Source: JAVBMJ01 sp031551275 (GTDB lineage Bacteria; Bacteroidota; Bacteroidia; Bacteroidales; Rikenellaceae). From it: a DNA stretch of 64,000 nt. The notes below the pieces were generated by a model. The model searched no databases. It saw nothing but the letters and a program-made list of their open reading frames with translations, and was not told the origin of the DNA. Both the position numbers and the translations under genes were made by a program. Each line of letters begins with the position of its first letter. Position 1 is the first letter of the stretch. The stretch lies in contig JAVBNX010000007.1 in the NCBI GenBank assembly GCA_031551275.1, positions 248,001 to 312,000 on the forward strand, written 5' to 3'. Of the stretch, positions 42,797 to 51,681 are shown piece after piece.

Positions 42797-42923
42797 GTGA
42801 TCGGAAACGGCATGCGTTTGAGAGCAAAGCGAATCACACGCAAGCTTAGGGCTAATTCGTAATATACTTTTAGTGCAAGAGCCACAGCGGGTAACCGCTG
42901 TCTGCGCGACTGAAGATGTTGCG

Positions 42924-43373
42924 TTACAAATCCCGTTTTAAATAGACCATATCGGTCAACCGCACACCCTCTTCGAAGATCGGGTGGTCGTAATGGTCCG
43001 TGAAGAAATTTTTTACCCGATGCGAGTACCGGAATCCGCAGCGTTCGTAAAAAGCGAGTATCGCCGGGCAATCGCCTGTGCCGACCAGCATGGTTTTGCA
43101 GTGGGGCTTGTAGTGGCCGAGGATGAAGTCTATCAGGGCTGTGCCGTACCCATGGCCCTGGTATTTTTCGTAGGTGGCGATGTTTTTTAACTCGCAAGTC
43201 TCCCGGTCCACCCGCGCGACGACGCAGACGCTTTTTAAATCTCCGTCGTACAGGGCGAACAAGTCGCCGTCGTCCAGGTATTTGTCGATCATATCCTCCT
43301 GTTCGTCCGCCAGCAGCAGCAAATCGAGGAGGCGTTTCTTGTCGTGGGTAATCTTTTCTATGCGAATTGCCAT
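42924..43373 (-). CDS. GNAT-family N-acetyltransferase
   Basis: 149 residues. The acetyl-CoA loop is clear: ATYEKYQGHGYGTALIDFIL with Q72-G73-H74-G75-Y76-G77. C-terminal AILAFYERCGFRYSHRV is the usual GNAT end. Acceptor unknown. It starts 5 bases after the stop of the M23 peptidase gene and is probably co-transcribed with it. Confidence 0.9.
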   Translation of the reverse strand: MAIRIEKITHDKKRLLDLLLLADEQEDMIDKYLDDGDLFALYDGDLKSVCVVARVDRETCELKNIATYEKYQGHGYGTALIDFILGHYKPHCKTMLVGTGDCPAILAFYERCGFRYSHRVKNFFTDHYDHPIFEEGVRLTDMVYLKRDL

Positions 43374-43378
43374 ACCGG

Positions 43379-44353
43379 TTACTTCAGCTTGATCTTCTGC
43401 CCCAGCGAAAGGACCGAGGTCTCCTTGATGTTATTCAATCGGCAGAGGGCGGCCACCGTGGTCCCGTTGCGGCGGGCGATCGAGTAGAGGGTGTCGCCTT
43501 TGGTAACCGTGTGGTAGGCGAGTCCCGATGTGGACCCGACGTTGGTCGTGCGGTTGGAGGTGGTCAGAAGCGGGCTGTCGGTTTTGCCCGCCATGGATGA
43601 ATTTTCGGCGATGATCTTGTCGCCTTCCGCGCGCAGGGTCAGCGTCCCGGGGCGCAGTTGCATCGTGTTGGGATCGACCAGAAAGGCCGGGTCCAGGGGT
43701 TCGCCCGCGGCGCGGAGCTCGAAGTGCAGGTGCTCGGTCGTGGCGCGGCCCGTGCGCCCGGCCAGGGCGATGGGTTGGCCGGCCGCGACCACGTCGTTGA
43801 CCTTGACCAGGTTGCGGGTGTTGTGGGCGTAGACCGTTTCGAAGCCCAGGTAGTGGCGGATGACCACCAAATTGCCGTAGCCGGAGTAGGGTTTGTCCAT
43901 GCGCACGACCCCGGCGAAGGCGGCGCGGATCGTGTCGCAGGGGGCCGCCTTGATGTCGATGCCGGTGTGCATCCTGCCGCTGCGCGGGCCGAAGGGGGAG
44001 AGGAATTTGCCGAGCAGGGGCGGGCAGTACTCCGCGGCGGCGCGGTCCAGGTCGACAATCAGCACGCCTCCGGGCAGGGGATTGATGCCGATGCGGCGGA
44101 TGTCGGCGCTCTCCATCAGGGAGAATTGGATCGGGAAGGGCTGGGTCAGGAGGGGCTGGGCCTCGGATTGGGTTGCTGCTGCGGGTTGCTGCGGGGTCGT
44201 CGCGTTGTTCTTCCTGCCGTCGGCGTAGAGGGTCTTCGGGGTTGTGGCGGCGGGGGCGGGTTGCGGGACGGGTACGGCGGTTTGGGGCGGTTGGGCCGTT
44301 TTGCAGCCTATCAAAAGCAGGAGTGTGAAAAGGAGGACGGTTTGCGGTTTCAT
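43379..44353 (-). CDS. M23 metallopeptidase lipoprotein with C-terminal LysM
   Basis: 324 residues. Lipobox LLIGC (Cys17) makes it a membrane lipoprotein. A proline/alanine-rich linker (20-75) leads to the M23 domain with zinc ligands His129 and Asp133 (MHTGID) and His208/His210 (EHLHFE), all present, so an active peptidoglycan endopeptidase is expected. A LysM domain (YHTVTKGDTLYSIARRNGTT) covers about 280-324; its C-terminal place is less common. The start codon is only 5 bases from the -7 box. Confidence 0.94.
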   Translation of the reverse strand: MKPQTVLLFTLLLLIGCKTAQPPQTAVPVPQPAPAATTPKTLYADGRKNNATTPQQPAAATQSEAQPLLTQPFPIQFSLMESADIRRIGINPLPGGVLIVDLDRAAAEYCPPLLGKFLSPFGPRSGRMHTGIDIKAAPCDTIRAAFAGVVRMDKPYSGYGNLVVIRHYLGFETVYAHNTRNLVKVNDVVAAGQPIALAGRTGRATTEHLHFELRAAGEPLDPAFLVDPNTMQLRPGTLTLRAEGDKIIAENSSMAGKTDSPLLTTSNRTTNVGSTSGLAYHTVTKGDTLYSIARRNGTTVAALCRLNNIKETSVLSLGQKIKLK

Positions 44354-44358
44354 TGGGG

Positions 44359-44390
44359 CAAAGATAGTCGATAAAATTTATTTATCTTTG
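44359..44390. promoter_or_regulatory. Symmetric divergent -7 boxes for the M23 and trxB genes
   Basis: GCAAAGATA (44358-44366) and TATCTTTGC (44383-44391) form a 9-bp inverted repeat, so each strand has a TATCTTTG box pointing outward; between them lies another inverted repeat GATAAA/TTTATC. The two promoters share the same few bases and cannot both be occupied. Confidence 0.7.
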
Positions 44391-44409
44391 CGTACAAATA
44401 ATCGAAAAA

Positions 44410-45336
44410 ATGGAAAAAACGACCTGCCTGGTCATTGGCAGCGGGCCTGCGGGCTATACGGCGGCGATCTATACGGCACGGGCAAACCTCAAGCCCATCC
44501 TGATCGAGGGCATCACGCCCGGCGGACAGTTGACCACGACCACCGAGATCGAGAACTTTCCGGGGTTCCAGGACGGGATCTCGGGGTTCCAACTGATGGA
44601 CAACATGAAGCTCCAGGCGCAGAAGTTCGGCGCGGACGTGCGTGTGGGGGTGATCACCGGGGCGGACCTATCGAAGAGGCCGTTCGTGATCACTGTGGAC
44701 GGCAGCCACCGGATCGAGGCACAGACGCTCATCGTGGCGACCGGGGCGACGGCCAAATACCTGGGTTTGCCCTCCGAACAGAGGTTCAGGGGGATGGGGG
44801 TATCGGCCTGCGCGACGTGCGACGGGTTTTTTTACCGCAAGAAGGTGGTGGCGGTCGTCGGCGGCGGGGATACGGCGTGCGAGGAGGCGACCTACCTGTC
44901 GACCATTTGCGAGAAGGTGTATATGATCGTTAGAAGGGATGTTTTGCGCGCTTCCAAGGCGATGCAGCACAGGGTTTTGAATACGGAAAATATCGAGATG
45001 TTGTGGGAGAGCCAGGTCGGCGAGGTGCTGGGCGACGAGAGCGGGGTGACCGGGCTGCGGGTCGTGCGAAAGGACGGGTCGGAGCATGAGGTGGCCCTCG
45101 ACGGGTTGTTCCTGGCCATCGGGCACCACCCCAACACGGAGTTGTTCGCGGGGGTGCTCGACCTCAACCATGAGGGGTATATTATGGCCAAGCCGGGGAG
45201 CTCGCATACCAACGTAGAGGGGGTTTTTGCGGCCGGTGATGTTTGCGATCCGAATTATCGACAAGCGATCACGGCGGCGGGTAGTGGTTGCAAGGCAGCT
45301 ATTGACGCGGAACGGTTTTTAATGGAGCAAATCTGA
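44410..45336 (+). CDS. trxB: Thioredoxin-disulfide reductase
   Basis: 308 residues. FAD/NADPH enzyme that reduces thioredoxin. FAD loop GSGPAGYTAA (10-19), redox pair CATC (Cys134, Cys137), NADPH loop GGGDTACEEA and the C-terminal FAD motif VFAAGDVCDPNYRQ are all in place. ATG is 19 bases from the -7 box. The 195-residue hypothetical follows in the same direction. Confidence 0.97.
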   Translation: MEKTTCLVIGSGPAGYTAAIYTARANLKPILIEGITPGGQLTTTTEIENFPGFQDGISGFQLMDNMKLQAQKFGADVRVGVITGADLSKRPFVITVDGSHRIEAQTLIVATGATAKYLGLPSEQRFRGMGVSACATCDGFFYRKKVVAVVGGGDTACEEATYLSTICEKVYMIVRRDVLRASKAMQHRVLNTENIEMLWESQVGEVLGDESGVTGLRVVRKDGSEHEVALDGLFLAIGHHPNTELFAGVLDLNHEGYIMAKPGSSHTNVEGVFAAGDVCDPNYRQAITAAGSGCKAAIDAERFLMEQI

Positions 45337-45398
45337 TTGGGCCAAATTGGAATGCCGGGTTTTTAGGGATACTGAAGATGTTTTAAAATTCCAGAGAG

Positions 45399-45986
45399 AT
45401 GGCAAAAAAACAGTTGGTTTTATTTCTGTTGCTTATCGGCGCTTTCGGGTCTTTTGCAGATACATGGAGAGATCCGGCAATAATCATCGTCTCCTCTCAA
45501 AATAATGAGTATATTCTAAAAGTTTATCCAATAAAATATCCTGCCAATTATTTCTCGCCCAAATACCGTAGGCAATACGAGAAAGGAATTGTCAATGACA
45601 CAGTTGCCCCATGTCACGCTATTCTGTATCGGATATCTGATTCGGACACGATAGAAATATGGAATAAACCCCTGGTTAATCGTTCCTCGCCTGTTAGAGT
45701 GAGAGTGGCCAACGACGGCAAATCAGTAGTGACATTTGACGACTGGTTTATGAGAGGGGGCAGGCATACAATGGTCGTGTATGGTGCAATGGGGGAGTTA
45801 ATTGAAGATTTCTCACTTGAAGATATATCTCCTTTCCCCATCGATCAATATCCCCAATCTGTCTCCTCCATATATTGGGGGACGGGGGACTATTGGGATA
45901 ATGACAATCTGGAAATTATCTTTTGCAACGAAGATGGAGAGAAAAAAAGAAGGGTATTCTCCATTAGCAAAAGAATCTTTGAGTAG
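45399..45986 (+). CDS. Secreted hypothetical protein
   Basis: 195 residues with a signal peptide ending about FGSFA. The mature protein is rich in Tyr, Asp and Ile and probably beta-stranded (YILKVYPIKYPANYFSPKYRRQYEKG; HTMVVYGAMGELIEDFSLED). Clearly more AT-rich than its neighbours, suggesting recent gain. Its stop codon directly abuts the start of the LuxE-type gene. I do not recognise a family. Confidence 0.72.
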   Translation: MAKKQLVLFLLLIGAFGSFADTWRDPAIIIVSSQNNEYILKVYPIKYPANYFSPKYRRQYEKGIVNDTVAPCHAILYRISDSDTIEIWNKPLVNRSSPVRVRVANDGKSVVTFDDWFMRGGRHTMVVYGAMGELIEDFSLEDISPFPIDQYPQSVSSIYWGTGDYWDNDNLEIIFCNEDGEKKRRVFSISKRIFE

Positions 45987-46967
45987 ATGCCTAATATGCG
46001 AAAGTCATCTTTAGAAGAGATACTCTTTTTGGATTCCGATGCCGGGTTTCGGGCGGCGGCGCTGGAGGTTTTTCGCTTTCAGGCGCAGGCTTGCGGGCCT
46101 TATGCGGAGTATGTGGGGCTTTGCGGGATTGATCCGCAGCAGGTGCGCGAGGTGGAGGAGATCCCTTTTTTGCCGGTTTCGCTTTTTAAGGATCATCGGG
46201 TTTATTGCGGGGCGGAGCCGCCGGGCATCGTCTTTACCAGCAGTACGACGGGCGGGGGGAAGCCCTCGCGGCACTTGATGGAGAGCGTCGAGAAGTATGA
46301 GCGGACGTTTCTCAGGGCGTTCGAATTGGCTTATGGCGATCCGGCGGGGTATTCGTTCTATTGCCTTTTACCCTCCTACCTGGAGCGGGCGGGCTCTTCG
46401 CTGGTCTGCATGGCGGACCGGTTGATCCGCGAGGGCGGGGGCGGGTTTTACCTCGACGATTACCGCAAGTTGTTGGACGATATGGCGGCCGATGGGCGGC
46501 CCAAGATATTGCTCGGGGTCAGTTATGCGCTCTGGGAGCTGGCCGAGCGTTTTGCGCCCGACTTGGGCGGGGTAATCGTGATGGAGACCGGGGGAATGAA
46601 GGGACGGCGCGAGGAGTTGCCCCGCGAGGAGTTCCACGCGTTGTTGACCCGGGCGTTCAAAGTGGGGAAGATCCATTCCGAGTACGGGATGGCGGAGCTC
46701 TCCTCGCAGGCTTACTCCAAAGGGGAGGGCGTGTTTGCGCCGCCGCCCTGGATGCGGGTTCTGGTGCGGGATCTGAACGACCCGTTCGATGTCTCTCCTG
46801 TGGGGACGGGCGGGGTTGATTTGATCGACCTGGCCAATTTGCACTCCTGCGCTTTTATCCAGACCGACGACCTCGGTACGGTCTTTCCCAACGGGGATTT
46901 TATGATACGCGGCCGGGTGGATCACTCGGAGGTAAGGGGGTGCAACTTGTTGGTGGAGCGGAACTGA
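45987..46967 (+). CDS. LuxE-type acyl-protein synthetase / acyltransferase
   Basis: 326 residues, PF04443-like. Family members activate or transfer fatty acids as acyl-adenylates or thioesters. Visible landmarks: IPFLPVSLFKDH near residue 55, the nucleotide loop FTSSTTGGGKPS around 75, IHSEYGMAELSSQ near 230, and the C-terminal GRVDHSEVRGCNLLVE. No luxC/luxD reductase partner is here, so a bioluminescence-type role is excluded; acyl activation for envelope lipids is an inference. An alternative start is the Met at 45996. Its end overlaps the convergent AraC gene by 46 bases. Confidence 0.85.
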   Translation: MPNMRKSSLEEILFLDSDAGFRAAALEVFRFQAQACGPYAEYVGLCGIDPQQVREVEEIPFLPVSLFKDHRVYCGAEPPGIVFTSSTTGGGKPSRHLMESVEKYERTFLRAFELAYGDPAGYSFYCLLPSYLERAGSSLVCMADRLIREGGGGFYLDDYRKLLDDMAADGRPKILLGVSYALWELAERFAPDLGGVIVMETGGMKGRREELPREEFHALLTRAFKVGKIHSEYGMAELSSQAYSKGEGVFAPPPWMRVLVRDLNDPFDVSPVGTGGVDLIDLANLHSCAFIQTDDLGTVFPNGDFMIRGRVDHSEVRGCNLLVERN

Positions 46968-47818
46968 GCGGGTGTCATTCCGGTCGCCCGCCTGAATGCG
47001 GTATTAAAATACGAGGGACTTTCGAAGCCGGACTGGTAGGCGATCTGCTGGCAGGTCAGGGCGGTTTGGGTCAGCAGCTCCTTGCTGCGGCTGATCCTTA
47101 ATTGTTGCATGTATTCGCCGGGGGAGACGCCGGTGTATTGGCGGAAGAGCTTTCTAAAGCGCGAGTAGCCCATGCCGACGCGGCGGGCGATCTGCTCGCA
47201 GGGGAGGCTTTGCTCGATCTGTTGTTCCATGAGCAGTTTGGCCTGTTCGATGATCCCGTCGAGGCCCTCCGTTCCCAGGCCCGATTGGCGCTCATCGGCG
47301 GCGGCCAGGCCCAGGAGCAGGTGGGTAATGCCTGCCAGCACCTGCTGGTAGCCGGAGCGCTGGCGGCGGGCGGCGGCGACGCCCTGGCGGAACAGGTTGT
47401 GGATGTCTCCCCGCGCGCCGGGGTGGAACAGCGGGGCGGCAGGGGTAAAGAAGCCCGTGCGCACCAAACGGTCGATGGCTGCCCCTTTGAAGCCGAGCCA
47501 GGACTCGTGCCAGCCCGTCTCGGGGTCGGGGCGGTAGGTGTGCCACTCGCCGGGGAAGAGCAAAAACAGGGTGCCCGGGCCGATCGTCGTGCGGGGACAG
47601 TGCGCGGAGGCGAATTCGCCCCCGCCGGAGGAGATAAAGACCAGTTGGTATTCGCTTAGCGTGCGGCCCCGGTCGGTCGAAAAATTGTAGCCGGGCGGGT
47701 GGTCCGCAGACGGGTAAGGGGAGTGGGGCGGGATGGTCTGGTCGCCCGCCGTGGTGGCGACCAGGCCCCAGTCGGTGTCCCGTTGGGCGGCGATCAGGTA
47801 TTTGATTTGGTTGTGCAT
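46922..47818 (-). CDS. AraC-family regulator with sugar-sensing type cupin
   Basis: 298 residues from MHNQIKYLIAAQRDTDWGL. The N-terminal cupin (YQLVFISSGGGEFAS, GPGTLFLLFPGEWHTYRPDPETGWHESWLGFKG) matches arabinose-binding AraC domains; the C-terminal domain has two helix-turn-helix units with RRVGMGYSRFRKLF and IAYQSGFESPSYFNTAF, ending in TGMTPAQFR. It is divergent from the isomerase gene with a 179-base gap, so it most likely controls sugar use there. A TATCTTCG box (47857-47864, reverse) may be its -7. 46-base tail overlap with the LuxE-type gene. Confidence 0.92.
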   Translation of the reverse strand: MHNQIKYLIAAQRDTDWGLVATTAGDQTIPPHSPYPSADHPPGYNFSTDRGRTLSEYQLVFISSGGGEFASAHCPRTTIGPGTLFLLFPGEWHTYRPDPETGWHESWLGFKGAAIDRLVRTGFFTPAAPLFHPGARGDIHNLFRQGVAAARRQRSGYQQVLAGITHLLLGLAAADERQSGLGTEGLDGIIEQAKLLMEQQIEQSLPCEQIARRVGMGYSRFRKLFRQYTGVSPGEYMQQLRISRSKELLTQTALTCQQIAYQSGFESPSYFNTAFRRATGMTPAQFRSTNKLHPLTSE

Positions 47819-47954
47819 GGCGTTTCGGGCGGCGGTCAAAAAATTTAATCTTTTGGCGAAGATAGTAAGTATTTGGCAGTTTCGGTTCTGTCTGGCATGT
47901 CAAAAAGTGAAATAAATAGATCAGAAAGATAAATCGGGGTTCAAAGCGATGGCT

Positions 47955-47962
47955 TATCTTTG
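47955..47962 (+). promoter_or_regulatory. -7 box of the isomerase gene
   Basis: TATCTTTG, 35 bases before the ATG. The -33 position lacks TTG, as expected if the divergent AraC protein activates it. Confidence 0.55.
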
Positions 47963-47997
47963 TTAAAAGACAATTCTAACTCTAAAATAGTTTGCTT

Positions 47998-49410
47998 ATG
48001 AAAGTAGGGATTTTCGGAACGGGGCTCGATACCTATTGGGCGCAGTTCGACGGTCTGCTGGACCATTTGAAGGAGTACCGCAAACAGATCTCCTCGCGCA
48101 TCGAGCGCGAGAACAACGTGGTGGTCGTCGACGCGGGCATGGTGGACAACCCGGCCAAGGCGATCGACGCGGCCAGCGTGCTGGTCAAAGAGGAGGTGGA
48201 GGTCGTGTTCCTCTACATCGCCACCTATTGCCTCTCGTCGACCATTCTGCCGATCGCGCAGAGGCTGAACTGCCCGGTGATCGTGCTCAATCTGCAGCCT
48301 ACGCCCGCCATCGATTACGACAGGATCAACTCGCTGGGCGACCGGGGCAGGATGACGGGCCTGTGGCTCGAGAACTGCCAGGCGTGCTCGGTGCCCGAGG
48401 TGGCCAACGTGTTCAACCGTTCGGGGCTCAGGTACGATATCGTGACCGGGCACCTGCAGGACGAGGGGGCGTGGAAGAAGATCAGCGACTGGGTGGAGGC
48501 GGCCAAGGTCCACCACGGGATGAGGAACAACCGGCTCGGGATTTTGGGGCACTACTACGGCGGGATGCTGGACGTGTACACCGATTTGACCGCGCAGTCG
48601 GCCGTCTTCGGGACCCACATGGAGATGCTCGAAATGTGCGAGCTGGCCAAGTACCGCTCAGAGGCCACGGGGGCGGAGGTGGACGCCAAGATCGCGGAGT
48701 TCAAAAAAGATTTCGTGGTCAGCCCCGACTGTCCGCAGGATGAGGTCGAGCGGGCGGCGCGGACCTCGGTGGCGCTCGACAAGCTGGTCGCGGCCCACAA
48801 CCTCGGTTCGATGGCCTACTACTACGAGGGGATCGACGCCAACGAGTATGAGGACATCGCCACGTCGGTCATCGCAGGCAATACGCTGCTCACGGGCCGG
48901 GATATTCCCGTGGCGGGCGAGTGCGAGGTAAAGAACGCGCAGGCCATGAAGATCCTCTCGCTGCTGGGCGCGGGCGGCTCGTTCTCGGAGTTCTACGCGA
49001 TGGATTTCAACGACGATATCGTCATGCTGGGCCACGACGGGCCCGCCCACTTCGCCATCGCCGAGGGGCGTGTGGGGCTGGTGCCGCTGGCTGTTTACCA
49101 CGGCAAGCCGGGCAAGGGGCTGTCGATCCAGATGTCGGTCAAGCACGGGCCGGTGACTTTGTTGTCGGTGTGCGAGAACAAGGACGGGGTCTTCCTGCTG
49201 GCGGCAGAGGCCGAGTCGGTGCCGGGGCCCACGCTCCAGATCGGCAACACCAACAGCCGCTACCGCTTCAAATGCGGCGCGCGCGAGTTCATGGACCGGT
49301 GGAGCAAGGCCGGGCCTTCGCACCACTGCGCCATCGGGCTGGGGCACAGGGTGGAGCAACTCAAAAAGTTGGCTTTCCTGCTGGATATTCCCGTTGTGGT
49401 AATCGAATAA
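47998..49410 (+). CDS. L-fucose/L-arabinose isomerase-family protein
   Basis: 470 residues from MKVGIFGTGLDTYWAQFDG; a TTG two codons earlier is a possible alternative. The family converts aldoses to ketoses using manganese. The N-terminal domain has the Rossmann-like start and EVVFLYIATYCLSSTILP. In the catalytic C-terminal part, the acidic/His residues in PVAGECEVKNAQAM and FSEFYAMDFNDDIVMLGHDGPAH correspond to the metal site region. Substrate could be arabinose, fucose or another sugar. Regulated probably by the divergent AraC protein; ends in a strong terminator, monocistronic. Confidence 0.87.
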   Translation: MKVGIFGTGLDTYWAQFDGLLDHLKEYRKQISSRIERENNVVVVDAGMVDNPAKAIDAASVLVKEEVEVVFLYIATYCLSSTILPIAQRLNCPVIVLNLQPTPAIDYDRINSLGDRGRMTGLWLENCQACSVPEVANVFNRSGLRYDIVTGHLQDEGAWKKISDWVEAAKVHHGMRNNRLGILGHYYGGMLDVYTDLTAQSAVFGTHMEMLEMCELAKYRSEATGAEVDAKIAEFKKDFVVSPDCPQDEVERAARTSVALDKLVAAHNLGSMAYYYEGIDANEYEDIATSVIAGNTLLTGRDIPVAGECEVKNAQAMKILSLLGAGGSFSEFYAMDFNDDIVMLGHDGPAHFAIAEGRVGLVPLAVYHGKPGKGLSIQMSVKHGPVTLLSVCENKDGVFLLAAEAESVPGPTLQIGNTNSRYRFKCGAREFMDRWSKAGPSHHCAIGLGHRVEQLKKLAFLLDIPVVVIE

Positions 49411-49429
49411 GGAATCACGATGCAAAAGT

Positions 49430-49462
49430 GAGGGCTGCTTTTTCGGGCAGCCCTCGTTTTTT
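49430..49462. terminator. Bidirectional terminator between the isomerase and LruC1 genes
   Basis: Stem GAGGGCTGC/GCAGCCCTC, 8-nt loop TTTTTCGG, T6 tail; the left side is AAAAGTG, weak for the other strand. Confidence 0.82.
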
Positions 49463-51434
49463 ATTTGTACCAGTCGGGGAACTCGACTCCTTTGGAGAGC
49501 GCCCAGGCGTGGAAATCGGGGTAGGTCGTGTCGATCTTCTCCCTCTCCGGGGAGAGTTTGAAGCCGTGGATGGGCAGATTGAGCGCGAAGGGGTAGTTGT
49601 AGTTCGAAACGTAGAATATCCCTTCCCCGGGAACGGACTTGTCGTGGCCCCAACCGAACCACTTGGCTGCCGCTTTGTCGGTGGGACGGTAGACCGGGTT
49701 GCCGCCCGACGTGGTGGCCAGGTGGAGTTCGCGCCCGCGCAGGTCGCCCTGTTCCTCGTCGCCGTAGATGATCACGATGTAGGGGTTGTAGGGCGGGAAA
49801 CCGAATGTTTCCTTGTCGACCTTGTCGATCACGGTGGCGAAGTTGAACGTCTGGTCGCCGGAGGTCAGGCCTGCCGCCCGGATGTCGTCGAACAGCAGTA
49901 CGTTGGCCAGTGTCTGGCCCGTCTCGAAGCCCTTGGAGTCGACCTCCCAAGGCAGGGCCCGGTAACGCTCGGCGGTGCTTCGGCCGCTCCAGGAGGTGGT
50001 CTTCTCCATCGAAAGGACCTGGGCCGGGGTGGCGTTGTACTGGTAGGCGAAGGCGTTCTGGAGTTTGGCCCCGTTGTGGGTGGGGGTGAAGCTGTCGATG
50101 GTTTTGACCACCTGGTTGTCCTGGTTGAGGTAGACCGTGCAGGTGTACTCCACCACCACGTCGTTCACGTCGAAATCGCCCTGGTAGGGCCACACGTCCT
50201 CAAAGATCAGCGTGCCTTTGTAGGTGGTGGGCACGGGCTCGGGGTCGGGCGGGGCGGGCGGGTCGACGATCGCCCCGTCGCTCATGCCGCCCGCTTCGCC
50301 GGGGAAGGTCTGGACGATGAAGATCATCTCGTTGAAGTCCATATCGCATTCGCCCGCTCTGTCGGAGGCCTCCATCCCGAAGATGAAGTTGGCTTTGTCG
50401 CTGTGGGCGAAGCCGACCAGTTGCTGGTAGCCCTCGTTGAGCTCCGGGTGGGAATAGTACCTCGCCCCATCGGCGATATTGCCCGTCGAGGGATCGAAGC
50501 CCCCCTTGATGATGCAAAAGCCGATCGAACTGCCTTTCGGGAACCCCGCGACGTAGCCCCCGCCGTTCCAGTACTTCAAATCGACCGAATAGCCGGTGGC
50601 CAATGCACCCCCCTGGGCTTTGAAGGTGGCGCTGGGCAGGGCGACGGTCAACCGCACGTCGGCGGGCGAGGTGGGCGGCGTGGCGGTCGGGTAGGTGTAG
50701 TAGCACAGGGTGTAGGGCACGGTCCCGTCGCTGTGGACGAAAGTGAGCTTAAGCCGGTTGATCCCGTTGGTCCTGGTTATGTTCAGGGCGGGAACCTTGC
50801 CCAGCAATTGGGGATAGTCGTCCGTGATGTCGACGCCCTGTTGGAATACGCCGTTGATGGCCGGCATGATACCGTCCGGGATCGTGGAGACTCCGTTGCT
50901 GCTTTGCAGAAGTCCGGCATTGTTCCAGTCGTTGTTGTCGGCGATGTAGACGTCCGCGGGGGTGGTGCGGCCCGAAGGGGTGGTCGCGCGCGTAACAGCC
51001 TTCGATACCGCGTCGGCCGGGGCGGCGGAGAATGTGATCGTACCGTTGGATACGGGCAATTCGACGAGGTCCGCAGCGCCGTACCATGCTGTGTAGAGGT
51101 AGACCGTTTCGAGGTAGGTGGGAACCCGGATCGTCCCCGAAAATTTACCCTCTTTGTCGGCGAATGCGCGCAGCAGGGGCTCGGCGTTCGTCAACCGGCG
51201 GCTGCCGGAAGATTCGAAAGGGTACCCGGCGTAGACCGCGAAGTCGATGGGCGCCGGGTAGCCCTTCAGTGCGTAATCGATCTCGAGATCGCAGGCCTTC
51301 ATGGCGGCGAAGTCGAAATACTCGCCCGTGTCCATCGGCGGATCGATGGTCCGTTTGGCCGTCGGATCGGATTTGAGGCAACTCCACGCGGCAAGGACGG
51401 TGCAGAAGAGCAGAAGGATGGATGATTTTTTCAT
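49461..51434 (-). CDS. LruC-domain (DUF4842) surface lipoprotein 1
   Basis: 657 residues. Lipoprotein signal ending at Cys19 (LAAWSC). Residues 20-400 are strand-rich; the LruC/DUF4842 core starts at 411 with FEDVWPYQGDFDVNDVVVEY, an acidic loop that looks like a calcium site, and ends in SPEREKIDTTYPDFHAWALSKG. The protein is paralogous to 52672-54825 along its whole length. Such lipoproteins are probably exposed on the outer surface; role unknown. No clear -7 box upstream (best is a degenerate TAACTTTA near 51508). Confidence 0.88.
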   Translation of the reverse strand: MKKSSILLLFCTVLAAWSCLKSDPTAKRTIDPPMDTGEYFDFAAMKACDLEIDYALKGYPAPIDFAVYAGYPFESSGSRRLTNAEPLLRAFADKEGKFSGTIRVPTYLETVYLYTAWYGAADLVELPVSNGTITFSAAPADAVSKAVTRATTPSGRTTPADVYIADNNDWNNAGLLQSSNGVSTIPDGIMPAINGVFQQGVDITDDYPQLLGKVPALNITRTNGINRLKLTFVHSDGTVPYTLCYYTYPTATPPTSPADVRLTVALPSATFKAQGGALATGYSVDLKYWNGGGYVAGFPKGSSIGFCIIKGGFDPSTGNIADGARYYSHPELNEGYQQLVGFAHSDKANFIFGMEASDRAGECDMDFNEMIFIVQTFPGEAGGMSDGAIVDPPAPPDPEPVPTTYKGTLIFEDVWPYQGDFDVNDVVVEYTCTVYLNQDNQVVKTIDSFTPTHNGAKLQNAFAYQYNATPAQVLSMEKTTSWSGRSTAERYRALPWEVDSKGFETGQTLANVLLFDDIRAAGLTSGDQTFNFATVIDKVDKETFGFPPYNPYIVIIYGDEEQGDLRGRELHLATTSGGNPVYRPTDKAAAKWFGWGHDKSVPGEGIFYVSNYNYPFALNLPIHGFKLSPEREKIDTTYPDFHAWALSKGVEFPDWYK

Positions 51435-51614
51435 GAGGCAGTGGATTTATCATGAAGAAATTATGGGTGTTTTGTCGTTAAGATCTGCCTTTTTATACCA
51501 TGTTTCGATAAAGTTAAGGACGTTTTTGCCAAGAAGGTTATTATTCCTGTTAATATTAAGGTAAACTTTATATAAAATACACATTGGCGACCGTGGTATT
51601 GTCGTACTTATATC

Positions 51615-51657
51615 AAAAAGAAGCCGCCTTGAAAATTTCGAGGCGGCCGCTTTTTTT
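51615..51657. terminator. Terminator after the duplicated-module lipoprotein gene
   Basis: Stem GCCGCCT/AGGCGGC around a 12-nt loop, with A-run on the left (T-run for the reverse transcript) and T-run on the right. The rest of 51435-51681 is AT-rich and shows no gene. Confidence 0.75.
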
Positions 51658-51681
51658 CATCAGAAACTGCCTTCCGGCCGG

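Noticed and set aside
48921..51425. 834-codon plus-strand frame opposite LruC1
   Set aside because: It runs from inside the isomerase gene across a terminator into the antisense of LruC1; composition is shadow-like and no family features appear.
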